NCBI GenBank assembly: GCA_029213105.1
Contig: JARGNS010000062.1
Span: 956-12,261, forward strand
From: Planctomycetota bacterium
GTDB lineage: Bacteria; Planctomycetota; PLA2; JAEUHO01
DNA: 11,306 nt
Direction of reading: 5' to 3'
A model generated the notes under the pieces. It searched no databases. It had not been told where the DNA came from and was given only the letters and a program-made list of their open reading frames with translations. Positions 1-6,016 of the stretch are shown here, one piece after another. Position numbers and translations under genes: made by a program. The first letter of the stretch is position 1. Every line of letters begins with the position of its first letter.

Positions 1-806
1 ATCCTGAGCTGCTGGCCCAGGCGACCGGCGCTGGCGGGGTACTTGACCTCCTTGCCGGCGGCCTTCTGGCCGAGGATCTCCTCGAGCTTGCGCAGCGAGT
101 CGATCGTGGTGCGGCCGTTCTGGGTGAGCTCGTCCGCATCCGGACGCTCGCCCTTCATGCCCGCGCCTGCCATGGACGGCGGCTTCTTGTAGAGCTTGTC
201 GAAGAGCTCGAGGACGTCGCTCTCCTTGTCCTTCTTCCCGCGGTTGGCACGGCTGGGTGCCACGGCGAGCGCCGGGAAGTCACCGCGCAGCGAGCGCGGC
301 AGGCGGCTCTGCAGCGCGAGGGCGCGGAAGTCGGCGTCGCCACCGGCGGTGGCCTGCAGGTAGCGGTTGATCCAGCCAGAGCGGATCGAGGAGTTGGCCA
401 TCCGGCCCTGCTCCATGTAGTCCTGCATCGCGAAGTGGCTACGCGACGGCGAGTTGACGCCGCAGTTGACGATCGGCGCAACCATGCCGGCGTCCCACAG
501 CTTCTTCATGCCGGCGAGGCCCGGGTTCAGGCCGAACGTGCCGTCCAGATCGATCGCACCGTTCTCCTTGTCCGGAGGCGGGACGGCGATGTTGGGACGC
601 ATGTCGTAGTAGTGGCCGTCCGTGTAGGGCACGAGCGTGTTGAGCGCGTCGTTGCCACCACGCAGGTAGATGCAGACGACCGCCGGCTTGACGGCGATCT
701 CCTTCTCCGGCCCGGCGAGAGCGTTCTGGGCGAGACTTCCATAGACCGACATGCCGGCCAAGGTGGCGGCGCCGGCGGCGAGGACTTCGCGGCGAGTTGT
801 AGACAT
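1..806 (-). CDS. DUF1501 family exported protein (3' end outside window)
   Basis: This is the N-terminal 268 residues of a DUF1501 protein; the frame runs open off the left edge. The start is the ATG complementary to 804-806, with a GGAG Shine-Dalgarno (complement of 814-817) seven bases upstream. The leader has a twin-arginine pattern (TTRREVL, residues 3-9) followed by a small-residue hydrophobic stretch to about residue 31, suggesting Tat export. Family hallmarks are LRGGNDALNTLVPY (48-61) and NSPSRSHFAMQDYMEQG (118-134). The family is thought to share the alkaline phosphatase/sulfatase fold, but its function is unknown. It lies 32 bases downstream of the DUF1800 gene on the same strand, the usual pairing for these two families, so they are probably co-transcribed and act together outside the cytoplasm. 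I see no functional link to the phosphonate genes. Confidence 0.93.
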   Translation of the reverse strand, partial: MSTTRREVLAAGAATLAGMSVYGSLAQNALAGPEKEIAVKPAVVCIYLRGGNDALNTLVPYTDGHYYDMRPNIAVPPPDKENGAIDLDGTFGLNPGLAGMKKLWDAGMVAPIVNCGVNSPSRSHFAMQDYMEQGRMANSSIRSGWINRYLQATAGGDADFRALALQSRLPRSLRGDFPALAVAPSRANRGKKDKESDVLELFDKLYKKPPSMAGAGMKGERPDADELTQNGRTTIDSLRKLEEILGQKAAGKEVKYPASAGRLGQQLR

Positions 807-838
807 GGGCGGTCTCCGATTCTGCGGGCGGGCAGGTG

Positions 839-2449
839 CTACTGACGCTGGAACTCGGGCGAGCCGAGCAACAGGGTCGTAAGGATGTTGAATTCCCTCT
901 TCAACTCCGCAATGTGCATCTTGCGGTAGTCGCGACGGACGGTGTTCACGCGGCGCCGGAACGGCGCCATCGTGAGCGAGCCGGGGCGTTCCCCGGCGAA
1001 GATGGCGTCCTGCAGCAGGTACTCCCAGACCTCGGGCTTCTGGCGCAGGTTCTCGTACAGCGGGCTGTTGTCGACGCGCACGCCGGGCAGCCGGTTGTTC
1101 AGCAGGTCGAAGGCAAACTGCCAGCGGACGGCGAGGACACCCGTGTCCATCCAGTCGACGGCGGCATCGCTGTAGCCGGTCGGGTCTTCCTGTCGCAGGA
1201 CAGGCTGGCCCATGTCGCCCAGGCGCTGCATGACGCCACCGGCGTCCCGCATGTCGGCGCCCGTGGCGCGGATGGCACTGACGGCGAACTCGAACGGCGT
1301 CTTGGCCTTCGTGAGCACACTCGACTTCGCATAGAAGTCGTCGTGCATCAGGATGGCCTTGGTGACGGCCTTGAGGTTGCCCTTGGTCTTGCCCCAGACC
1401 TTCACGACGTCCTTGAGCAGCTTCTCGCTCGGCTCGTCGGCCTGGAGGTAGCGGGCCATCTTCCCGATGATGAACTCGCGCGTGAGCTTGTGCTTCGCGA
1501 GATAGCGCACGGCGTTCTCGCCCTCGCCCACATCATCGCCCTTGAGCGACTTCCCCATCACGCGCTTGGTACCGCGTGCGTGGTAGTTCGGGCGGAACTC
1601 GAAGTTGCCGTCGCGGATCGTCCAGCCGGTGAGGACCAGCGAGAGCTGGATGACGTCGTCCTGGTCGTAGCCGTTGTCGGCGCCGACCGTGTGCAGCTCC
1701 ATCAACTCGCGGGCGTAGTTCTCATTGAGGCCACCGGTGCGGTTCTCGTCTTCACGACCTGCACGCACGCGCTCGGCACGCGCCATCGGCGCCTGCGAGA
1801 CGTGGTTGTCGAGGTAGAAGAGCATCGCCGGGTGCTTGGCCGAGGCCATCAGGATGTCCTCGAACGAATCGAACATGTGCCGGTAGATGACCTGCAGTTC
1901 GTAGTCCGGGATGAAGTAGCGGACGTCGTCCTTGGTGATGTCGACGTTGAAGTGGTTGCGCCAGAACTCGGCCATCACCTGCTGGAGCTGACGCTCGCTG
2001 TAGACGGCCTTGGTCAGGATCGAGCGCGGCACCTCGTTGGCGGCCTGGTTGCGCAGGCGGTTGATCTGCTGCTGACGACGGCGCGCGGCCTGGATGCGAT
2101 CCTCGCCCTTCTTGGGCGGGCCGTTGTTGCCGGCGTTCATGCGCGCGCCACGCAAGCGGGCCATGTACTCGCCGGTCGTCATCTTGAGGGTCTCGAAGCC
2201 CTCGAGGCGCTTGTCCACCTCGGGATCCGGGATCTGCTGCGGCTCGAGCTGGCGGTCGATCCACGCCTCGATGCCCATGGCCTTGACCGCCTCGACATCG
2301 CCCGGGCGGACGCCGAAGGTGGCACGCCGCAGCAGATGACGGATCTTCGCCGTCTGCGGGTCATCGCCCTCCACGTCCTCGGCGTACGTGGCGTAGGCAG
2401 GAAGGGTGATCAGCGCTGCGCACAGCGCCCAGAGGATGGTCTTCCGCAT
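839..2449 (-). CDS. DUF1800 domain-containing exported protein
   Basis: This is a complete 536-residue protein. The start is the ATG complementary to 2447-2449, with a strong GGGAGG Shine-Dalgarno (complement of 2455-2460) five bases upstream. Residues 1-24 look like a Sec signal peptide (MRKTILWALCAALITLPAYA then TYAED). Family features are HLLRRATFG shortly after the leader, the central LNENYARELMELHT motif, a TGWT segment downstream of it, and the terminal SPEFQRQ. All are typical of DUF1800, whose biochemical role is not established. It is the first gene of a minus-strand pair with the DUF1501 gene. DUF1800-DUF1501 pairs are abundant in Planctomycetes and several other phyla and are generally assumed to act together in the envelope. 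The length is normal for the family and no damage is visible. A longer open frame continues upstream to 3163, but the signal peptide and ribosome site fix this start. Confidence 0.94.
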   Translation of the reverse strand: MRKTILWALCAALITLPAYATYAEDVEGDDPQTAKIRHLLRRATFGVRPGDVEAVKAMGIEAWIDRQLEPQQIPDPEVDKRLEGFETLKMTTGEYMARLRGARMNAGNNGPPKKGEDRIQAARRRQQQINRLRNQAANEVPRSILTKAVYSERQLQQVMAEFWRNHFNVDITKDDVRYFIPDYELQVIYRHMFDSFEDILMASAKHPAMLFYLDNHVSQAPMARAERVRAGREDENRTGGLNENYARELMELHTVGADNGYDQDDVIQLSLVLTGWTIRDGNFEFRPNYHARGTKRVMGKSLKGDDVGEGENAVRYLAKHKLTREFIIGKMARYLQADEPSEKLLKDVVKVWGKTKGNLKAVTKAILMHDDFYAKSSVLTKAKTPFEFAVSAIRATGADMRDAGGVMQRLGDMGQPVLRQEDPTGYSDAAVDWMDTGVLAVRWQFAFDLLNNRLPGVRVDNSPLYENLRQKPEVWEYLLQDAIFAGERPGSLTMAPFRRRVNTVRRDYRKMHIAELKREFNILTTLLLGSPEFQRQ

Positions 2450-2490
2450 GGCGGCCTCCCGGCCGCAACGGGCCCATCGTCGCGGCGGCG

Positions 2491-2516
2491 TACTCGGTAC
2501 TGGTGGACCGAGTATA
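2491..2516 (-). promoter_or_regulatory. -10-like element overlapping inverted repeat upstream of DUF1800 gene
   Basis: The minus strand reads TATACT at 2516-2511 (5 of 6 to TATAAT). It overlaps a perfect 8-bp inverted repeat, TACTCGGT (2491-2498) and ACCGAGTA (2507-2514), with an 8-base spacer. A start near 2504 would give a leader of about 55 bases. No good -35 hexamer is visible at 16-18 bases, so activation by a regulator, or another sigma factor, is possible. The repeat covering the -10 and start site is placed like an operator. Confidence 0.4.
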
Positions 2517-2755
2517 CGGAAAGCGGCGCGCCGAGCGGGCCCCCCCAATCGCCGCGTCTGAAGAGGATCTGCCCTCCGGCCCCCTCCCGGCGGGCCCCGG
2601 GGCTCCGATTTTGGGGCGCCGGCACCCCAAGGGAGGACCACGAGCGTGCGGGACCGTGCCACGAAATGACACGATCTGCGGACAGGCGCACGGAGTCCCA
2701 GGCCCTCGGCGCCCGCAAAGCCCCATTTGATGCGAGGTCCTTGGTCACGGGTTCG

Positions 2756-2771
2756 TGGCACAGCGTTCGCT
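2756..2771 (+). promoter_or_regulatory. Candidate sigma-54 (RpoN) promoter
   Basis: The sequence TGGCACAGCGTTCGCT matches the -24/-12 consensus TGGCAC-N5-TTGCW with one mismatch in those defined bases (TCGCT for TTGCT). The invariant GG (2757-2758) and GC (2769-2770) are separated by exactly ten bases, the canonical spacing. Transcription would start near 2782 and run toward the mutase gene through the structured segment at 2845-2965. A sigma-54 activator gene is present at the right end of the window, which makes the match more interesting but does not prove a connection. Confidence 0.4.
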
Positions 2772-2882
2772 ATACCTCCCCTGAACGCATGGGCGGGTGT
2801 CCCTCCGGGGAGGCCAGCCCAGGCGATCGCTCTTTGACACATCTGGGACCGGCTGGTGGCGCGTGTGCTGCGCCCCGTATCT

Positions 2883-2905
2883 CCCTCCTCCCTCCCTACC
2901 CTCCC
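2883..2905 (-). other. G-quadruplex motif
   Basis: On the minus strand the segment complementary to 2890-2905 reads GGGAGGGTAGGGAGGG: four G3 runs with loops of 1, 2 and 1 bases, plus an extra G3 run at 2883-2885. Such short loops predict a very stable quadruplex. The plus-strand transcript would carry the C-rich partner, which sits in the unpaired loop of the candidate RNA. Confidence 0.6.
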
Positions 2906-2937
2906 TCGGGGTGCCCCGTGCCCCAGCCGGTCTCGAT

Positions 2938-2965
2938 GGAGGGCCCCCCTCACGGGGGGCCCTCC
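2938..2965 (+). terminator. Perfect 12-bp GC hairpin, possible U-less terminator or attenuator
   Basis: GGAGGGCCCCCC (2938-2949) and its exact complement GGGGGGCCCTCC (2954-2965) flank a TCAC loop. The stem is very stable, but the following bases (AACTACTACC) are not a T-run, and there is none on the other strand either, so this is not a canonical intrinsic terminator. It could end a short transcript from the upstream promoter, pause polymerase, or block read-through between the divergent DUF1800 and mutase genes. Confidence 0.35.
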
Positions 2966-3062
2966 AACTACTACCGCCTTGGTCCTCGGTCGGGCGGTCG
3001 AGGCGCACGCATTTCTGCCTCCTCCTCCCTCCCTCGCGTGTGTCTCCCGCCCGGCCGGCCTC

Positions 3063-3090
3063 TTCGCCCTCCCGAATGCGCCCCTATAGT
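3063..3090 (+). promoter_or_regulatory. Sigma-70-like promoter for the PEP mutase gene
   Basis: TATAGT at 3085-3090 matches the -10 consensus at 5 of 6 positions and is one of very few AT-rich hexamers in the region. A weak -35 (TTCGCC, 3063-3068) lies 16 bases upstream. A start near 3097 gives a leader of about 39 bases containing a small hairpin (GGTGC at 3105-3109 with GCACC at 3114-3118) just ahead of the AAGGGAG ribosome site (3125-3131). Confidence 0.45.
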
Positions 3091-3135
3091 CATGCCCCGC
3101 TGGCGGTGCGTTCGCACCCGGCGCAAGGGAGCACC

Positions 3136-4750
3136 ATGGACGGCAAGCAACGACTGCGGGCACTTCTCGGCCAGCCCGGCCCGATCCTCATCGCGGGGGC
3201 CCATGACGGCATGACGGCGAAGCTCGTCGAGGAAGCCGGCTTCCAGGGCGTCTGGGCCTCGGGTTTCGAGATCTCGGCCAGCCATTGCGTCCCGGACGCC
3301 AACATCCTGACGATGGCCGACCAGCTGCGCGCCGCGGCCTGGATGGTCGCCTCCACGGACCTGCCCGTCGTCGCCGACTGCGACAACGGGTACGGCAACG
3401 CGATCAACGTCATCCACATGGTGAAGGCCTACGAGAGCGAAGGCATCGCGGCCATCTGCATGGAAGACAACGTCTTCCCCAAGCGCTGCTCGTTCTACGC
3501 CGGCGTCAAGCGCGAGCTTGCGCCCGTCGAAGAGCACGCGGGCAAGGTCAAGGCGTTCCTCGACACCCGCAAGAGCGACGACTTCCTGGTCATCGCCCGC
3601 ACCGAGGCGCTCATCGCCGGGTGGGGCCTGGAAGAGGCGCTCCTGCGTGGCCGCGCCTACGCGGATGCCGGCGCGGACTTCGTCCTCGTGCACAGCAAGA
3701 GCGACGACGCGAACCAGGTGCTGGAGTTCGCCAAGCACTGGGACCGCGAGACGCCGCTCGTCTGCGTCCCCACCATCTACAAGTCGGCCACGGCCACCGA
3801 GCTGCACGACGGCGGCTACAAGATGGTCATCTACGCCAACCACGGCCTGCGTTCGGGCATCAAGGCCCAGCGCGAGGCCTTCTCGCGCATCATGCGCGAC
3901 CAACGCTGTGACACGGTCGACGACCTGGTCGTCCCCCTCACCGACGTCTACGAGCTCATCGGCGTCCCGCAGATGAAGTCCGACGAGGCCGCCTACATGC
4001 CGTCGGATGGCGCCCGCGTCGGCGCGATCGTGTTGGCCGCCGGCGCGAGCCCCGACCTCGGCGAGCTCACGGCAGACAAGCCCAAGGCCATGCTCGACGT
4101 AAAGGGCAAGCCGGTCCTCGGGCACCAGGTCGAGGCGCTCAACGCCGCCGGCATCAAGGACATCTCGGTCGTCGTGGGCTGGAAGAAGGAGGCCGTCGAC
4201 CTCCCCAACCTGCGCACGTACAGCGCCGACGGCAGCTCGGGCGAGGTGGCCTCGCTCATGGAAGCCGGCGCCGAACTCAATCGCCGCACGCTCGTGCTCT
4301 ACGGCGACCTCCTGTTCGACCAGGAGATCGTCGAGCGCCTGATGCAGACCGAAGGAGACGTCGTCCTCGTCGTGGATCGCAGCAACCTGGAAGGACGCGA
4401 GAACCGCGACCTCGTCCAGACCGCGGGAGGCGAGGTCGGAAGCGGCCAGCGCTTCCTGCACGCTCAGCCGCATCGGCACGAACCTCGACGACGCCAACGG
4501 AGAGTGGATCGGCATGCTCATGCTGTCCGAGAAGGGCGCGGCGGCGCTCAAGGACACGTGGCAGACGATCGCCTCCGACGGCCTCGACAAGCCGCTGCAC
4601 CAGGCCGAGTCCGCCGACAAGGCGGCCATGACCGACCTGCTGCAGGCGCTCGTCGACAAGGGCCTGACGGTCAACACCATCGACACCTACAAGGGGTGGA
4701 TGGAGATCGACACCTTTGAGGACTATCAGCGCGCCTGGGCCCAATTGTAG
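3136..4750 (+). CDS. pepM: PEP mutase / nucleotidyltransferase fusion, frameshifted near 4437
   Basis: The ATG at 3136 follows AAGGGAG by four bases. Residues 1-285 are an isocitrate lyase/PEP mutase barrel, expected to convert PEP to phosphonopyruvate, the first step of phosphonate synthesis. Visible are metal ligands in DCDNGYGN (81-88), E110-D111 and IARTEA (153-158). The gating-loop signature, usually EDK-x5-NS, reads EDN-x5-CS (110-119), with PKRC resembling the KRC of methylisocitrate lyase. From about residue 294 an NTP-transferase domain follows: LAAG, DKPKAML (314-320), YGDLLFD (389-395) and EIDTFEDYQRA near the end. Its GxGxR loop reads GASPD (303-307), without the arginine. The frame breaks near 4437: 3136-4430 is in one frame and about 4440-4750 in the next, consistent with one extra base. 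PepM fusions to AEP cytidylyltransferase (PntC-like) are known, so the fused domain may make CMP-AEP. A lyase role is possible but does not fit the neighbours. Confidence 0.85.
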
Positions 4751-4770
4751 GAACGGGCTCTTCAGGTGGG

Positions 4771-4944
4771 CACGTGCTGAGTCGTGGAGGCTCGACGGCG
4801 CGGCGTCATGCCGCGCATCGAGTGGAAGACCACGAGTCGTCGCGACGGTGGGTGCGCGGCTTGAGTCAAGCACGTGCTGAGCCGTGGAGGCTCGGCAGCG
4901 CGGCGTCATGCCGCTCCTCGAGTGGATGACCACGAGTCGTCGCG
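4771..4944. repeat. Two direct repeats, 100-bp period, with nested inverted repeats
   Basis: The segments 4771-4844 and 4871-4944 are identical at 68 of 74 positions. Each can fold on itself. In copy 1 the arms are TCGTGG/CCACGA (4782-4787 with 4830-4835), CTCGA/TCGAG (4791-4795 with 4818-4822) and GCGCGGC/GCCGCGC (4798-4804 with 4810-4816) around a GTCAT loop. In copy 2 the pairing is kept in shortened form. The first copy begins 20 bases after the mutase stop codon, so it may act as a terminator-like structure. It could also belong to a dispersed palindromic repeat family. Confidence 0.75.
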
Positions 4945-4979
4945 GATGACGTTGCGCGGTGCCGTCGCCCCACGACTCC

Positions 4980-5291
4980 GATCGCTTGCGTGCCGTGCAC
5001 ACCCGTAGGCGGTCATCTCCCGGCTGACGGGCGCCCCCCGGCGTGGCACGCGGCGCGGCAGCTCCCCGCGGGCTCGGACGGCGGATCGCTTGCGCGTGGT
5101 GCACACCCGTAGGCGACGGCAACCCGGCTCAACGCCGAGACCCGTCCTGGCGCGCGGCGCGGCAGCCCCCCGCGGGCTCGGACGGCGGATCGCTTGCGTG
5201 GAGCACACACCCGTAGGCAACGGCACCCCGGCTCAACGCCGAGGCCCGTCCTGGCCCGCGGCGCGGCAGCCCCCCGCGGGCTCGGACGGCC
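4980..5291. repeat. Tandem repeat, three 104-bp units
   Basis: The marker GATCGCTTGCG starts at 4980, 5084 and 5188, and a partial GATCGC starts at 5292, giving a constant 104-bp period. Units 2 and 3 are about 90% identical; unit 1 is more diverged in its middle. Shared blocks are CACACCCGTAGGC and a GGCGCGGCAG...CCCCGCGGGCTCGGACGGC segment containing arms able to pair (GCCCGCGG with CCGCGGGC in unit 3). Open frames across the array only restate the repeat and are not genes. Confidence 0.85.
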
Positions 5292-5360
5292 GATCGCCGG
5301 TGAGGGGGAGCACGGCGCCCCCAGACCGCCCCACCCTGGGGCTCCCCCGCCCAGCCGGGG

Positions 5361-5412
5361 CCGCTGGTCGGGGCCGCTGGTCGGGACCGCTGGTCGGGGC
5401 CGCTGGTCGGGG
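5361..5412. repeat. Short tandem repeat, four 13-bp units
   Basis: CCGCTGGTCGGGG occurs at 5361, 5374 (last base A), 5387 and 5400 with an exact 13-bp period. Just upstream, GGGGGAGC (5304-5311) and GCTCCCCC (5341-5348) form an inverted repeat. The array ends 85 bases before the decarboxylase alpha start. It may be a variable-number repeat or a multi-site protein-binding region; nothing identifies a ligand. Confidence 0.85.
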
Positions 5413-5497
5413 CCCACAAGCGAGGTGGATCGGGCGACAGAGGGGAGCGCCTGCGTAGGACGCTGGGATATTCGCAGGTGTCGAGTAGGGTGCCGCG

Positions 5498-6016
5498 ATG
5501 CCGAAAACAACCGAGTTCCTGGCCGCGCTGAAAGCGAATGGCTACGACTACTTCACGGGCGTGCCGTGCTCGCTGCTCAAGGGCGTCATCCGACGCTTCG
5601 ATGAGGAGCCCGAGTGGGGCTACATCTCCGCGGTCCGCGAGGACAGCGCCATGGGGATGGCTGCCGGCGCCGCCATGGGCGGGCGCCTGCCCGCCGTGTT
5701 CATGCAGAACAGCGGCCTCGGCGTCTGCCTCAACGCGATCGTCAGCCTGAACGTCATCTACGAGATCCCGACGCTCATCGTCGTCTCGTGGCGCGGCAAG
5801 GACGGCATCGACGCGCCCGAGCACCTCGTCATGGGCGAGATCATGACCGACTACTTCGACGGCATCACGCTCGGCGAGATGAAGGGGCTGCCCTGGCAGA
5901 TCCTCTCCGCCGACTCCATCGAGGACGACGTGGCCACCATCACCAAGAAGATCACCGAGCGGCGCGTGCCCGGCGCTCTCATCGTGCCGAAGGGAATCCT
6001 CGATGCGTCGAGCTGA
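5498..6016 (+). CDS. ppd: Phosphonopyruvate decarboxylase, alpha (pyrimidine-binding) subunit
   Basis: This 172-residue protein corresponds to the N-terminal half of thiamine-diphosphate phosphonopyruvate decarboxylase, which converts phosphonopyruvate to phosphonoacetaldehyde and drives the unfavourable mutase step forward. Visible motifs are FTGVPCSLLK (19-28), VREDSAMGMAAG (46-57), whose E48 fits the conserved cofactor-activating glutamate, and MQNSGLG (69-75). The family is normally about 380 residues; here the cofactor-binding half is the next gene, overlapping by 14 bases, an arrangement like the split sulfopyruvate decarboxylase ComD/ComE. Context with a mutase and an AEP transaminase favours phosphonopyruvate as substrate. 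Upstream, TAGGGT (5486-5491) lies six bases from the ATG; it could be a -10 element of a leaderless message, or its AGGG could serve as a ribosome site. The gene starts a four-gene operon, separated from the mutase by the repeat region. Confidence 0.9.
   Translation: MPKTTEFLAALKANGYDYFTGVPCSLLKGVIRRFDEEPEWGYISAVREDSAMGMAAGAAMGGRLPAVFMQNSGLGVCLNAIVSLNVIYEIPTLIVVSWRGKDGIDAPEHLVMGEIMTDYFDGITLGEMKGLPWQILSADSIEDDVATITKKITERRVPGALIVPKGILDASS

Larger units (their letters stand above)
2782..2965 (+). ncRNA. Candidate structured RNA or long structured leader (unknown family)
   Basis: Downstream of the sigma-54-like promoter the DNA can fold into a branched RNA. An outer helix pairs 2845-2856 with 2923-2934 (GACCGGCTGG with CCAGCCGGTC plus two outer pairs, one G-U). 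Inside it are a hairpin at 2858-2874 (GGCGC arms), an unpaired pyrimidine tract of repeated CCC/T runs at 2878-2906, and a small hairpin at 2907-2918. It is followed at once by a perfect 12-bp hairpin (2938-2965). I do not recognise SRP RNA, RNase P, tmRNA, 6S or a known riboswitch. It could be a small RNA with a C-rich loop, a regulatory leader of the mutase gene, or fortuitous GC-rich pairing. The 5' end is only assumed from the promoter candidate. Confidence 0.3.

Noticed and set aside
2608..2630. Inverted repeat TTGGGG-N8-CCCCAA as an intrinsic terminator
   Set aside because: The stem is only six pairs and no T-run follows on either strand.
2647..2661. Second sigma-54-like site on the minus strand (TGGCACGGTCCCGCA)
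   Set aside because: The GG-GC spacing is nine bases, not ten, and the -12 block is poor (CCGCA).
2834..2862. TTGACA at 2834-2839 as a sigma-70 -35 element
   Set aside because: The bases 17 downstream (TGGCGC) do not resemble a -10 hexamer; the boxA reading fits better.
2845..2965. SRP RNA, 6S RNA, RNase P RNA or tmRNA
   Set aside because: None of the diagnostic conserved sequences (GGAA-type SRP apical loop, RNase P or tmRNA core motifs) is present and the shape does not match.
2503..3089. Possible small plus-strand genes in the 2450-3135 gap
   Set aside because: Translations are low-complexity Pro/Arg/Gly with no ribosome sites or recognisable domains; DNA features explain the region better.
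3136..3990. Methylisocitrate lyase or isocitrate lyase instead of PEP mutase
   Set aside because: The PKRC loop is lyase-like, but the GH of KRCGH is missing, the protein is fused to a nucleotidyltransferase, and the neighbours are phosphonate genes.
4771..5412. CRISPR array
   Set aside because: Units are 100, 104 or 13 bp with no alternation of short constant repeats and unique spacers, and no cas genes are nearby.
4277..5510. Minus-strand open frames rich in Arg/Pro/Ala across 4277-5510
   Set aside because: They only translate the 104-bp and 100-bp repeats and part of the mutase gene in a wrong frame; composition is that of GC-rich shadow frames and no domain is visible.
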